Source: Roseivirga seohaensis
GTDB taxonomy: Bacteria > Bacteroidota > Bacteroidia > Cytophagales > Cyclobacteriaceae
Assembly: GCF_001592945.1 (NCBI RefSeq)
Contig: NZ_LRPB01000004.1
Location: forward strand, 1 to 51,943
DNA length: 51,943 nucleotides
Reading direction: 5' to 3'
Shown here: piece after piece, positions 35,104 through 44,448 of the stretch
Layout of the letters: every line of letters begins with the position of its first letter
Numbering within the stretch: the first letter of the stretch is position 1
Translations under genes and position numbers: made by a program
Notes under the pieces: model-generated
Databases searched by the model: none
What the model was told of the DNA's origin: nothing
Seen by the model: the letters and a program-made list of their open reading frames with translations, nothing else

Positions 35104-35111
35104 TATTTTTG
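35104..35111 (+). promoter_or_regulatory. Candidate -7 element of the WG-repeat gene
   Basis: TATTTTTG matches TAnnTTTG exactly, 17 nt before ATG 35128. No well-placed TTG upstream (the nearest is 13 nt away). Confidence 0.4.
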
Positions 35112-35127
35112 CCTTTCATTAATCACT

Positions 35128-37770
35128 ATGTCAAAAGGGATTCAGCTATTTGTTGGTGTTATTTTAATATCTCTCTTCAGTTTAGAGATTCCTACTCGTG
35201 CTTTTCGCTTATATGAAAAAGGAGATACAGAAAAAGCCATTGAAGTGCTGAACAAATCTTTAGAGAAGGACAGCCTGAATCCCGCAGGCAATTTTTTGTA
35301 CTCAAAAATTTTTATCGATAGCCTTTTTAAAAGTTACAGTATCGATTCTGCCTATCATTTTGTGAATAAGGCCATTTCTAATTTCAAACACGTTAAGGAC
35401 AGCAAAGATTTAGACAACTTAAAAGAACTCGGCATTGACTCAGCTGCTTTGCAAAAGCAAAAAGATAATATTGATAAGCTGAAGTTTGAGGTTATTAAAG
35501 CCAAACACACTATTTCAGATTACAACTGGTTTATAAATAAACATGCTGATGCCGACCAAATACCTGATGCGATTCAACTGAGAAATCACATTGCTTTTGA
35601 AGATGCTGCGGCCGTTCATACATGGCAGAGCTATTTGGCTTTTATGACGAAGTACCCGAAAGCAGAAGATTATGGAAAGGCCAAGCCCCTCTATGAAAAA
35701 CTGCTTTTTGAAGAAAAAACAGCTGATGGCAAATTGGAAAGCTTGACAAGCTTTTTAGAAGAACATCCTGAAACGCCTTATCACGAATCGGTAGAAAATA
35801 ACATTTACGAAATTGTTACAGCCACCAACCAAATAGAAGACTATACCAGTTTTCTAAAAAAATATCCAAACCAAAAACTTACAAGAAAAAGCATCCCGAG
35901 ACTTTATCAACTGTTTAAGGAACTGTACCCCAATCAAGATTTCTTCAAATATTTTAAGTTTCAAACGGCAAAGGATTCGATTGAAAAAGTAAATGCATTA
36001 GAGGCGGGCTATTGGCTTCCTAAAATTGAGGACGGAAAAATCAGCTTCATAAATAGTAAAGCCGAAACCACACTTAAAACAGGTTTCGATAAAGTAGATT
36101 CGGATTGCCTTTGCTCGCCTCAGTTGGCTGATTTTGTTCTAGGTGAAAAAGGTGGTAAACAGCAAATCGTTGCGCGAAACGGAACCGTGATTTATGAAGG
36201 AGACTTCGATAATGCTTCCGATGTCGGTTTTGGCTATATCCAAATAGAAAGTGAATCAGGCTTTATGCTTGTTCATAAATCGGGTGAGCTGATTATTGAC
36301 CAGCCCATGTCGTCCATTGCCGTTTTGAATTCGCATTTTATCAGAACAGAACAAAACGGCTTTTATGGCTTAACCACCATTAATAAAAAGCCGCTGCTAA
36401 GCCATCAGTTTATCGATATTGATACCATTGGAAATTTCATTTGGCTTCAAAAAGAAGAAGGAATTGCACTGGCAAAAACTGAGACGCTATTTCCAGCCGC
36501 CAATGGCGACAAAGTGGACCTAGACTTTATGTATGAAGAAGTTGAGCTTCTTGATGATGGAAACTTTTGGGTAGTTAAAAATGGGCAAGAGGCTATTTTA
36601 GATGCTCAACTCAACACTTTAATTCCCTTCGGCTCTTATAAAATATACCCTAAAACTTACGGTTGGCAACTAAAATCCGATAAAGGAATTCAACTATTAC
36701 ATAACAAGTATTTATCCTTAAAAGACCTCCACTACGAAAAAGTGGTTGAAAGTGAGCGTTGGCTTGGACTGAAAAAAGATGACAAATGGACTTTGCTAGA
36801 TCAGGCCGGAAAATTTCAACCAAAATATAATTACGACTCATTAGGGCTTTGGGGCGAAAACATAGTTATGTTGAAAAAAGAAGAGCAAACCACTGCTCTA
36901 TTCTCCAACGGCAAACAACTTGACATTAAGAAAGGTTGGGAACCGAAACTCCTGATACCTCAGAGTTATGTGAGTACAGGAGCAAAAGTAGAGTTCGACT
37001 TTTTAATGCTTACTGGCCCAAAAAAAGCGAGGAAGATTTACAATAGTTTTGGAAGAGAAATTCTTAGCATCACACTGGAAGATGCAGTGGCACTAGGGCC
37101 TAACTTAATCCGTCTACAGAAAACAAATGCGGCCCTTACCGACAGTACAGGCAACTATGTATTGAACTTTATTTATGATGGAATTGGCTCCAACACAAAC
37201 GGTTATGTTAGCATTTTAGATAAAGGAAAAGTAGGTGTAATCAATATTGAAAAGCAGATTAAAATCCCACCTTCTTACGATAAGCTTATTGAACCTTATT
37301 CCGACACAGTGATGGTGGCGACCAAAGGTAAGCTTAAAGGCTTTATTTCCACAAAAAACAGAGAATTAAGCGCTTTTGATTATGATGAAGTTAAATATTT
37401 TACCGACACCGTAGCCTTAGCAAGAATTGAAAACGAATGGTTTTTACATGACATCCGAGATGAGTCTTTACATTATGAGGGAATTCTGAATTATAAAATG
37501 CTTGAAGAAAATTCTCAAGAGAAAAAACTATTGATTACTACAGAAAATGGAAAGGGAGTTTACAGTAATACACGTGGTGAATTTATTGAAGCAACCTACG
37601 ATGAAATAAAAGTATTAGGTACAGCGAATGATCCTATTTATTTTGCTGTGAAGATCGTAAGAGAAGCCAATATTTATGTGGTAATCTACTTCGACAAAAA
37701 TGGTAATAAACTGTTTACACAGACTTTTAAACAGGATGAATATTTTAAAATAGCTTGCCCTATAAATTGA
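35128..37770 (+). CDS. Large exported TPR / WG-repeat protein
   Basis: 880 residues with an N-terminal hydrophobic segment (about 6-20) acting as signal or anchor. Residues 25-290 are helical with TPR-like units (RLYEKGDTEKAIEVLNKSLEKD). From about 300 on there are repeated beta units of the WG/KWG type (GFYGLTTINKKPLLSHQF, RWLGLKKDDKWTLLD, GKVGVINIEKQIKIPPSYDK), probably a propeller or solenoid. Such proteins are common and of unknown function in Bacteroidota. It ends 11 bp before the PafA-like gene, so the two are co-transcribed. Confidence 0.8.
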   Translation: MSKGIQLFVGVILISLFSLEIPTRAFRLYEKGDTEKAIEVLNKSLEKDSLNPAGNFLYSKIFIDSLFKSYSIDSAYHFVNKAISNFKHVKDSKDLDNLKELGIDSAALQKQKDNIDKLKFEVIKAKHTISDYNWFINKHADADQIPDAIQLRNHIAFEDAAAVHTWQSYLAFMTKYPKAEDYGKAKPLYEKLLFEEKTADGKLESLTSFLEEHPETPYHESVENNIYEIVTATNQIEDYTSFLKKYPNQKLTRKSIPRLYQLFKELYPNQDFFKYFKFQTAKDSIEKVNALEAGYWLPKIEDGKISFINSKAETTLKTGFDKVDSDCLCSPQLADFVLGEKGGKQQIVARNGTVIYEGDFDNASDVGFGYIQIESESGFMLVHKSGELIIDQPMSSIAVLNSHFIRTEQNGFYGLTTINKKPLLSHQFIDIDTIGNFIWLQKEEGIALAKTETLFPAANGDKVDLDFMYEEVELLDDGNFWVVKNGQEAILDAQLNTLIPFGSYKIYPKTYGWQLKSDKGIQLLHNKYLSLKDLHYEKVVESERWLGLKKDDKWTLLDQAGKFQPKYNYDSLGLWGENIVMLKKEEQTTALFSNGKQLDIKKGWEPKLLIPQSYVSTGAKVEFDFLMLTGPKKARKIYNSFGREILSITLEDAVALGPNLIRLQKTNAALTDSTGNYVLNFIYDGIGSNTNGYVSILDKGKVGVINIEKQIKIPPSYDKLIEPYSDTVMVATKGKLKGFISTKNRELSAFDYDEVKYFTDTVALARIENEWFLHDIRDESLHYEGILNYKMLEENSQEKKLLITTENGKGVYSNTRGEFIEATYDEIKVLGTANDPIYFAVKIVREANIYVVIYFDKNGNKLFTQTFKQDEYFKIACPIN

Positions 37771-37781
37771 AAAAACTACAA

Positions 37782-39413
37782 ATGAAGAAGTCTTCTTATT
37801 TAATTCTAATGCTTGCATTGCTAACGTCTATGCAATTAAAGGCGCAAAACGTAAATGAAAAGCCTAAGCTAGTAGTCGGTATTGTTGTAGATCAAATGAA
37901 ACAAGAATATTTGACCCGATTCTACGGAAATTTTGGCGAAGGCGGTTTTAAAAGATTTGTAGAAGAAGGGTTTATGGCCAGAAATGGGCATTACAATTAT
38001 TCTTCAACAAATACTGGCCCTGGTCATGCATCAGTGTATACTGGCACAACCCCAGCAGTACACGGGATTGTAAATAACAGTTGGTATAGCAGAAGTTTAG
38101 GCAGAAGCGTTTACTGCGCAGAAGACACCACGGTAGTGGCAGTAGGAGGCTCGGCCAAAAGCGGACTTATTTCTCCAATGAATCTTTATTCTACTACAAT
38201 TACAGACGAGCTTAAGCTATACACACAGAAACAAGGAAAAGTGATTGCAATGTCAATCAAAGATAGAGGTTCAGCCCTTCCTGGTGGTCACTTGTCAGAT
38301 GGTTCTTATTGGTACGACTCAAGTACTGGTGAATTCATGACTTCTACTTATTACATGAAAGAATTACCAAACTGGGTGAAATCATTCAACTCAGCTCAGC
38401 ATGTAGACAAGTATTTAAACATGACATGGGATACTTTTTTGCCCATTGAGAAATATTCGATTAGCGGTCCAGACAACTCTCAATATGAGTCTGGGTTTAA
38501 AGGTAAAGACACTCCCACATTTCCTTATAACCTAAAAGAGTTAAGAAAGGACAATGGCAATTTCTCATTGATTTCAAGTACTCCGTTCGGAAACAGCCTA
38601 TTAACAGAGTTTGCCATTTCTGCTGTTGATGCCGAAAAGTTAGGGCAAGACAACACGCCTGACTTCTTAGCTGTGAGCTATTCTAGCACCGATTATATAG
38701 GCCATAACTTTGGCCCTCAATCTAAAGAGGTTCAAGACACTTATATCCGACTGGATCGTGAACTCGCAAAACTATTTGATGCGCTCGATCAAAAAGTAGG
38801 TAAAGGTAATTATAGCGTTTTCTTAACTGCTGATCACGCAGTGGCCGAAAATTCACTTCAAATGAAAGATGAAGGCTTTAAAATTGACAACTTCAGTAAC
38901 AGTAATGCGAGAAAGGCCGTTTCTGCGGCTTTGAGTGCAAAATATGGAGCGAAACCTTGGATTGAATCTTTTTCTAACAACATTCATTTAAATCACAAAT
39001 TGATTGAAGCTGAAGGCATTGACCTTTATGAAATGCAAAGCTTTATTGCTGCTAAAATGATGGAGCAAGATGGTATTTACATTGCTCTCACTGCTCGTGA
39101 TTTAGTGACCAACAACTACACTAAAAACATTAAAAACTTATTACAAAATGCTTATCACACTAAAGAATCAGGTGACGTATTGGTAGTAATGGATCCGGGA
39201 TGGCAAACTGGAGGCAGTAAAGGTACAGGTCACGGAAATTCATGGACTTATGATACCCATGTACCTATTTTGTTTTACGGTTGGGGAATTAAGAAAGGAA
39301 ATTCTGTTCGCGAAATTCATATTACTGATATTGCGCCTTCTGTAAGTATGTTATTGAATATGAGACTTCCGAATGGTGCCACGGGCACACCAATTATAGA
39401 AATGTTTAAATAA
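37782..39413 (+). CDS. PafA-like alkaline phosphatase
   Basis: 543 residues from ATG 37782, with a signal peptide (to LKAQ). It is an alkaline-phosphatase-superfamily enzyme of the PafA type: zinc ligand Asp37 (VDQM), nucleophile-like Thr78 in STNTGPGHAS, Asn98/Asn99 in HGIVNNSWY, the Lys-x-Arg pair in MSIKDRGSALPGGH and the later DHAVAEN and HGNSWTYDTHVP metal sites. PafA releases phosphate from many monoesters and is common in marine Bacteroidota. No Pho-box was identified upstream. It is downstream of the WG-repeat gene and ends at a strong terminator. Confidence 0.92.
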   Translation: MKKSSYLILMLALLTSMQLKAQNVNEKPKLVVGIVVDQMKQEYLTRFYGNFGEGGFKRFVEEGFMARNGHYNYSSTNTGPGHASVYTGTTPAVHGIVNNSWYSRSLGRSVYCAEDTTVVAVGGSAKSGLISPMNLYSTTITDELKLYTQKQGKVIAMSIKDRGSALPGGHLSDGSYWYDSSTGEFMTSTYYMKELPNWVKSFNSAQHVDKYLNMTWDTFLPIEKYSISGPDNSQYESGFKGKDTPTFPYNLKELRKDNGNFSLISSTPFGNSLLTEFAISAVDAEKLGQDNTPDFLAVSYSSTDYIGHNFGPQSKEVQDTYIRLDRELAKLFDALDQKVGKGNYSVFLTADHAVAENSLQMKDEGFKIDNFSNSNARKAVSAALSAKYGAKPWIESFSNNIHLNHKLIEAEGIDLYEMQSFIAAKMMEQDGIYIALTARDLVTNNYTKNIKNLLQNAYHTKESGDVLVVMDPGWQTGGSKGTGHGNSWTYDTHVPILFYGWGIKKGNSVREIHITDIAPSVSMLLNMRLPNGATGTPIIEMFK

Positions 39414-39434
39414 GAATTGCAAAACGCAGCTCTG

Positions 39435-39478
39435 AAAACACCCTTGAGAAGTGAATTTTCTCAAGGGTGTTTTTTTTA
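39435..39478 (+). terminator. Strong terminator after the PafA-like gene
   Basis: A perfect 16-bp stem (39435-39450 with 39458-39473), 7-nt loop GTGAATT, and a T-run continuing to 39477. It is the strongest terminator in the window. Confidence 0.93.
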
Positions 39479-39587
39479 CCCCCATAAAAAGCCATATAAT
39501 AAGTTATTGCATCTTATTAATTGTTGTTGGTCACGCTTTTTCTGCTTAAAACTTGTTCTACTCATGGAATTCATACTACTTTAGAGT

Positions 39588-40430
39588 ATGAAGTTTCTTT
39601 TTTCTCTTCTCGTTCTGTTCAGTGGTGTTTTAAATGCAACGTCCTTTGAGCAAGACCCAGTCAATGAGATTCAGGTTGCATCTTTAAATTTGCTTTATGG
39701 TACTCCTGCCGATTTAGAAAATACCTGGAAAAAACGGAAATCAAGGGCCATTGCCAATCTTCAACAATACAAAGACGGGATCATCTGTTTACAAGAAGTA
39801 AACGAAACCCAAATCAAGGATATTTCCAAAGGCGTTTCTGGTTTAGATGTAGTTTACAGAACGCAAGGGCTCAAAAACGGAGACGGAAAAGCCAATGCGA
39901 TTTTCTATAGCAAGAAAACTTGGAAGTTGATTGAAGAAGAAACTTTTTGGCTTTCAGACACTCCTACAAAACCAGAATCTAAAAGCTGGGGAAATACACT
40001 ACCAAGAATTGCCACCGTTGTGGTATTAGAAAACAAAACAGACAAGAAGCGTATTCGGGTATTAAACACCCTGCTAGATCATAGGTCTGAATCATCTAGG
40101 TTGAACAGCATTGAAATGATTCTGTCAAAACTGGAAGACTATAAAGACCAATACCCAACCTTATTGGTTGGCGATTTCAATGTGCCTTCTGACGACATCG
40201 TTACTAAGCGAATTTTAGAAGAATATGCCGACACGTATACCGGAGGCCCATTCGAAGGCTGTACCTATCACAGTTTTCATGGTGGAAAGAACTGCCCCAG
40301 AATTGACTATATATTTTACAGAAAGTCTGATGGCTTTGAAATGACCACTTCAGGCATCGACCGTTTTGAAAGAAATCGATTGTACGTTTCAGATCATTAC
40401 CTGATCCACGCTAAATTTACTTTGAAATAG
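39588..40430 (+). CDS. Exported endonuclease/exonuclease/phosphatase family protein
   Basis: 280 residues with a signal peptide (LLVLFSGVLNA). The DNase I/phosphatase fold is seen in QVASLNLLYG, the metal ligand Glu in ICLQEVNETQ, LLDHRSESSRLNSI, TLLVGDFNVPSDD and the end SDHYLIHAKF. Exported members act on nucleic acids or on phosphoesters and lipids, and the substrate cannot be read from sequence. It overlaps the convergent transporter gene by 14 bp. Confidence 0.9.
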   Translation: MKFLFSLLVLFSGVLNATSFEQDPVNEIQVASLNLLYGTPADLENTWKKRKSRAIANLQQYKDGIICLQEVNETQIKDISKGVSGLDVVYRTQGLKNGDGKANAIFYSKKTWKLIEEETFWLSDTPTKPESKSWGNTLPRIATVVVLENKTDKKRIRVLNTLLDHRSESSRLNSIEMILSKLEDYKDQYPTLLVGDFNVPSDDIVTKRILEEYADTYTGGPFEGCTYHSFHGGKNCPRIDYIFYRKSDGFEMTTSGIDRFERNRLYVSDHYLIHAKFTLK

Positions 40431-41307
40431 ATTTCTTTCTGTTGGTAATATAGACGCCAACAAAAATAGCCAGCATTCCTATTACCTGCCCTAAACCTAG
40501 GTCTTCACCATCCCAAAAACCCCAAATTAACGCCACAATAGGAATAAGATACGTTACCGTACTTGTAAATAGTGGATTAGTGATTTGCACCAACTTATTA
40601 AAAAGAATAAGCGCTATTGCTGTGCCCATAACCCCCAGAAGAGAAATATAACCAAAGGCTTCCAAAGCCCCTTCTTCAGTAGCCAAGGTCACCGAAAAGT
40701 CAGTGAAAGTGAGCAAATAAATTCCGGCCAAGGGTCCCATAAATAATAGGCTTACAGATGTAATTACAAGCGGTTTTAAATCCGCCAAATAATACTTTAT
40801 TACATTTAGGTTTATGCCGTAACAGATAGTAGCCAATACAATAAAGAGTGCGTAAAAATTAATACCCCTGAGCCCACCAGTACTACCTGCCGCCAATAGT
40901 ACAGTAGTTCCTACAAAAGCCGTAATCAACCCAAATGTCTTCCTTTTTGTAATTTCTTGTTTGAAGAAAAGTACACCCATTATTAGAACGAAAATTGGTG
41001 TAAGGGCATTTAATACTCCCGTAACCCCGCTAGGCAATTGGGTTTGGCCAATAGCAAAAAGAAAGGCCGGAATGAAACTTCCTACCAAACCAATAATGAA
41101 GAGTAATTTAAGATGCTTGAACGACAGCTTTCCTACTTTTGGAATTGAGATTGGAATTAGAAACAGACAGGCAGCCAAAATGCGTAAAGCACCAACTTCG
41201 CCAGCGTTAAAAACCGCAAGTCCTCTTTTAATAAGGATAAAGGAACTTCCCCAAATCAGAGCAAGTAAGATAAGTAGCGACCACGCTAAAACGTTCGTAT
41301 TTTTCAT
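40417..41307 (-). CDS. EamA/DMT-family transporter
   Basis: This 296-residue membrane protein has ten hydrophobic segments in two EamA repeats: LILLALIWGSSFILIKRGL, VGALRILAACLFLIPI, LPSGVTGVLNALTPIFVLIMG, and the second repeat ending VTYLIPIVALIWGFWDGE. Such transporters export metabolites or amino acids; the substrate is unknown. Its start overlaps the end of dusB by 4 bp and its end overlaps the convergent gene by 14 bp. Confidence 0.93.
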   Translation of the reverse strand: MKNTNVLAWSLLILLALIWGSSFILIKRGLAVFNAGEVGALRILAACLFLIPISIPKVGKLSFKHLKLLFIIGLVGSFIPAFLFAIGQTQLPSGVTGVLNALTPIFVLIMGVLFFKQEITKRKTFGLITAFVGTTVLLAAGSTGGLRGINFYALFIVLATICYGINLNVIKYYLADLKPLVITSVSLLFMGPLAGIYLLTFTDFSVTLATEEGALEAFGYISLLGVMGTAIALILFNKLVQITNPLFTSTVTYLIPIVALIWGFWDGEDLGLGQVIGMLAIFVGVYITNRKKSISK

Positions 41308-42302
41308 TCAACCAAAGCATAAGCATCTTCGAACACGGTCGAAATCTCATCCAGAATATTAAATAACTCTTCTGGATTTTCAGATTCAACCAAGCGTGCT
41401 CTGTACGGCTTGAAGTTAGGTATTCCTCTGAAATAATTGGTGTAATGTCTTCGCATTTCAAAAATGCCTTGAAGCTCGTTTTTCCATTCAAGAGAAAACT
41501 GTAAATGTTTCTTGGCAGTGGCCACCCTACTTTTCATATCTGGAACAGGCAAGTGCTCTCCTGTTTTAATAAAATGCTTTACCTCATTAAAAATCCATGG
41601 ATAGCCAATGGCCGCACGACCAATCATGATACCGTCAAGCTCATAGCGATTTTTATAGTCCAATGCCTTTTCTGGCGAATCAATATCTCCGTTTCCAAAA
41701 ATCGGAATATGAATATCAGGATGATGTTTTACTTCTGCAATTTTTGTCCAATCTGCTTCGCCTTTGTACATCTGCGCACGGGTTCTACCATGAATAGTGA
41801 GGGCTTGAATTCCTACATCTTGTAGTCTTTTGGCTACTTCCAAAATTCTGATGGTGGAATCGTCCCAACCTAGTCGGGTTTTTACGGTAACTGGCAAACT
41901 TACCTGTTTCACAATTTCAGCAGTCATCTGCTGCATTTTAGGAATGTCGAGCAAAATACCAGCTCCAGCTCCTTTACAAGCTACTTTCTTTACCGGGCAA
42001 CCGTAATTGATGTCGACCATTTCGGGCTGAGCTGCTTCAGCAATAGAAGCTGCCTCGCGCATCGACTCTATTTTATCTCCAAAAATCTGAATCCCAATAG
42101 GGCGTTCGTAATCATAGATATCGAGCTTTTGCACACTTTTTTCCGCATTCCGAATTAACCCTTCAGAAGAAATAAATTCAGTAAACATCAGGTCTGCACC
42201 GTTTTCTTTGCATACAGCCCTAAATGGTGGATCGCTAACATCCTCCATTGGTGCCAAAAGCAACGGAAATTCACCTAATTCTATGTTCCCAATTTTAACC
42301 AT
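41304..42302 (-). CDS. dusB: tRNA-dihydrouridine synthase
   Basis: This 332-residue FMN enzyme reduces uridine in the tRNA D-loop. The family's LLLAPMEDVSDPPFR, NYGCPVKKVACKGAGAG with catalytic Cys109, KTRLGWDDS, TIHGRTRAQMYKG and FGNGDI are clear. The length and NYGCP-type signature fit the DusB group. It overlaps the EamA gene. Confidence 0.95.
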   Translation of the reverse strand: MVKIGNIELGEFPLLLAPMEDVSDPPFRAVCKENGADLMFTEFISSEGLIRNAEKSVQKLDIYDYERPIGIQIFGDKIESMREAASIAEAAQPEMVDINYGCPVKKVACKGAGAGILLDIPKMQQMTAEIVKQVSLPVTVKTRLGWDDSTIRILEVAKRLQDVGIQALTIHGRTRAQMYKGEADWTKIAEVKHHPDIHIPIFGNGDIDSPEKALDYKNRYELDGIMIGRAAIGYPWIFNEVKHFIKTGEHLPVPDMKSRVATAKKHLQFSLEWKNELQGIFEMRRHYTNYFRGIPNFKPYRARLVESENPEELFNILDEISTVFEDAYALVE

Positions 42303-42337
42303 GCCCGTTTCGAAAAATCGCGTAAATTTACGTCATT

Positions 42338-43348
42338 ATGGCGAGAATCGACAACGGGATTAATATTTCCTTGAGAGGAGAAAGAGTAGACGTAATTAAG
42401 GAGTTCGAAAACGGAGAATTAAATACCGTAACCACTTATAACGAAAACCCTCAAAAGACTTTTTGGGTAGTTCTGGGCCTGTTATTTACAGGTTTTTTCG
42501 TGGGTCAGTTTGCAGCCACCATAGCAGTAATAATTTTTGTATTAATTAATGGTGGAGGAACTGAGGTTTTATCGAACCCCGAAGCACTCTTTGAGCTGAT
42601 TGGCCAATCGCAATTGTTAATTTCACAATCACTTTATACCGTAGTATTTACTTTCTTGGTGCCTTGGTTTTATATGAAAAACCTAGCTCGAAAACCAATG
42701 AATGTTGTTTTTGGTGAATCCAAAACTGAATCTCTTCCTCTAGCTCTAGCTGTTTTTGTTACCATCGCCTTTGTGTTTGTTAATGGTTACATTATTGAAT
42801 GGAACGAAAATATTCAACTTCCAGAATTTATGGCAGGCTTCGAGAGACTCGCCCGTCAGATGGAAGACTCACTGAAAGAAACTACTGAGATGTTTACCAC
42901 CTTCGACAGCTTCGGTACATTCCTTTTGGCTTTTGTAGTAGTGGCTATTCTTCCTGGAATAGGCGAAGAGCTTCTTTTCAGGGGTTTATTGCAAAACTCA
43001 CTGCACCGATGGTCTAAAAATGCACATGTCGCCATTTGGGTTTCGGCTTTCTTATTTTCTGCTATACACATGCAGTTCTATGGCCTTTTCCCACGTATGA
43101 TCCTTGGAGCGCTATTTGGTTACTTATATGTCTGGTCTGGAAATTTGTGGTATCCGATTATTGCCCACATCGCAAATAATGGCTTTGCGCTTATTGTAGC
43201 TTACATGTATCAAACAGAAGTAACAGATATTAACCCTGACGAAACTGATTCTTTACCCGGTTATGCGGGAATAATAGCGCTGATAGTCGTTTCCTTTTTG
43301 CTGTTCGTATTCAGAAATTACTATCTTAAACCAAAATCAGTTAGATGA
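42338..43348 (+). CDS. CPBP-family intramembrane protease
   Basis: 336 residues with about eight hydrophobic segments. CPBP (Abi/Rce1-like) active-site motifs: Glu210-Glu211 followed by Arg (GEELLFRGLL), His244 (SAIHMQFYG) and a later His in PIIAHIANNGFAL. Known relatives process prenylated proteins or bacteriocin-related peptides; no such peptide is seen here. It overlaps the next gene by 4 bp (ATGA) and leads an operon with a DUF2007 protein and cdsA. Confidence 0.9.
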   Translation: MARIDNGINISLRGERVDVIKEFENGELNTVTTYNENPQKTFWVVLGLLFTGFFVGQFAATIAVIIFVLINGGGTEVLSNPEALFELIGQSQLLISQSLYTVVFTFLVPWFYMKNLARKPMNVVFGESKTESLPLALAVFVTIAFVFVNGYIIEWNENIQLPEFMAGFERLARQMEDSLKETTEMFTTFDSFGTFLLAFVVVAILPGIGEELLFRGLLQNSLHRWSKNAHVAIWVSAFLFSAIHMQFYGLFPRMILGALFGYLYVWSGNLWYPIIAHIANNGFALIVAYMYQTEVTDINPDETDSLPGYAGIIALIVVSFLLFVFRNYYLKPKSVR

Positions 43349-43545
43349 GCAATTGGAACACCGTTTTCAAAACTAATATGCCGCACCAAGCCGAGATTGT
43401 GAAAGACGTGTTGATAGATAACAACATTGAAGCAGTGCTGCTTAACCAAAAGGATTCTTCCTATCATTTCGGAAATCTAGAAGTGAAAGTGGAGCAATCT
43501 AATGTGATCAAAGCCTTAAAGATTATAGGCGACCTGAACTTTTAA
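43345..43545 (+). CDS. DUF2007 domain protein
   Basis: 66 residues, a single DUF2007 (putative signal-transducing) domain: TVFKTNMPHQAEIVKDVLIDNN, IEAVLLNQKDSSY and LEVKVEQSNVIKALKII. It overlaps the CPBP gene by 4 bp and lies 2 bp before cdsA, so all three are co-translated. Binding target unknown. Confidence 0.88.
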   Translation: MSNWNTVFKTNMPHQAEIVKDVLIDNNIEAVLLNQKDSSYHFGNLEVKVEQSNVIKALKIIGDLNF

Positions 43546-43547
43546 TC

Positions 43548-44360
43548 ATGAGTAATCTCTTATTAAGGATTATCACTGGCATTTTCGGAGTTTCTCTGAT
43601 AATAGCGGGTATAGTATTTAGTTCATGGACCTTTGCCTTGATTTTTTTGTGCATCATGATTCTCACACTTAGAGAGTTTTATGGTCTTATTGTCGCTTCG
43701 GGCAATACACCATTTAAAATATGGGGTTCATTTTTTAGTATTTGCCTCTTTGTTTTAGTACACCTTTCCACTGCGGGAAAACTAGACACTAAATACTTAT
43801 GGTTATTACCCTCCTTATTAGTGATCTGTTTCATGTTTGCCCTTTATCGTCAAAAAACGCATCAACCTATCATTTCATTAGGGCTCACTTTATTTGGGGT
43901 AATATATATTGCTTTCCCTTTAAGCATGGCCAATTTGATTGTGTTTAAGAATGAATCATACGAATATGCCTTAATCATAGGCGTGCTAATTGCCCAGTGG
44001 GCAAACGACTCCGGAGCCTATTTTGTGGGCAAAAGCATGGGGCGGACAAAGTTATTCGAGAGTGTTTCTCCAAACAAAACATGGGAAGGCACCGTTGGTG
44101 GAGTACTGATTTCACTAGGAATTATCTATATATGGAGTTTATACTTTACCGATCTTACCACAATTGAGTGGTTTGGTTTATCGATAATCGTGAGTGTTTT
44201 TGGTAGTTATGGAGATTTAATTGAGTCGCTATTTAAGCGCCATTTAGCCATTAAAGATTCTGGGAGCGCACTTCCTGGGCATGGCGGCTTTCTCGATAGA
44301 TTTGATGGACTACTGTTCGCGCTTCCGTTCGTTACGCTATACTTGATGGTCATCACATAA
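43548..44360 (+). CDS. cdsA: Phosphatidate cytidylyltransferase
   Basis: This 270-residue membrane enzyme makes CDP-diacylglycerol from phosphatidate and CTP, the branch point of phospholipid synthesis. About seven hydrophobic segments and the signature SPNKTWEGTVGG and SLFKRHLAIKDSGSALPGHG (ending in the conserved GGFLDRFD) are present. A phosphatidylserine decarboxylase gene is found 1.4 kb downstream. Confidence 0.95.
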   Translation: MSNLLLRIITGIFGVSLIIAGIVFSSWTFALIFLCIMILTLREFYGLIVASGNTPFKIWGSFFSICLFVLVHLSTAGKLDTKYLWLLPSLLVICFMFALYRQKTHQPIISLGLTLFGVIYIAFPLSMANLIVFKNESYEYALIIGVLIAQWANDSGAYFVGKSMGRTKLFESVSPNKTWEGTVGGVLISLGIIYIWSLYFTDLTTIEWFGLSIIVSVFGSYGDLIESLFKRHLAIKDSGSALPGHGGFLDRFDGLLFALPFVTLYLMVIT

Positions 44361-44409
44361 TATCTTAAATAAGCATCAAGTAATAGACCGTATTACTTTA
44401 AAATTTCCT

Positions 44410-44417
44410 TAATTTTG
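44410..44417 (+). promoter_or_regulatory. Candidate -7 element of the glutamate dehydrogenase gene
   Basis: TAATTTTG is an exact match to TAnnTTTG, 31 nt before ATG 44449. No TTG at the usual distance upstream. Confidence 0.4.
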
Positions 44418-44448
44418 ACCAAGTTTTTAAACAAAGATAGATTTCTCT

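Larger units (their letters stand above)
34796..35127. other. 332-bp regulatory gap rich in inverted repeats
   Basis: No gene. It holds the palindrome at 34811-34829, a TCTCAT-N5-ATGAGA repeat (34880-34896), and AAGAAACG/CGTTTCTT arms (34984-34991 and 35013-35020). The -7 element TATTTTTG at 35104-35111 ends it. It separates the XRE gene from the divergent WG-repeat gene, so some of these may control both. Confidence 0.5.

Noticed and set aside
39554-39584. TTG-N20-TACTTTAG as promoter of the endonuclease/exonuclease/phosphatase gene
   Set aside because: Spacing fits, but transcription would start at or after ATG 39588, removing the start codon.
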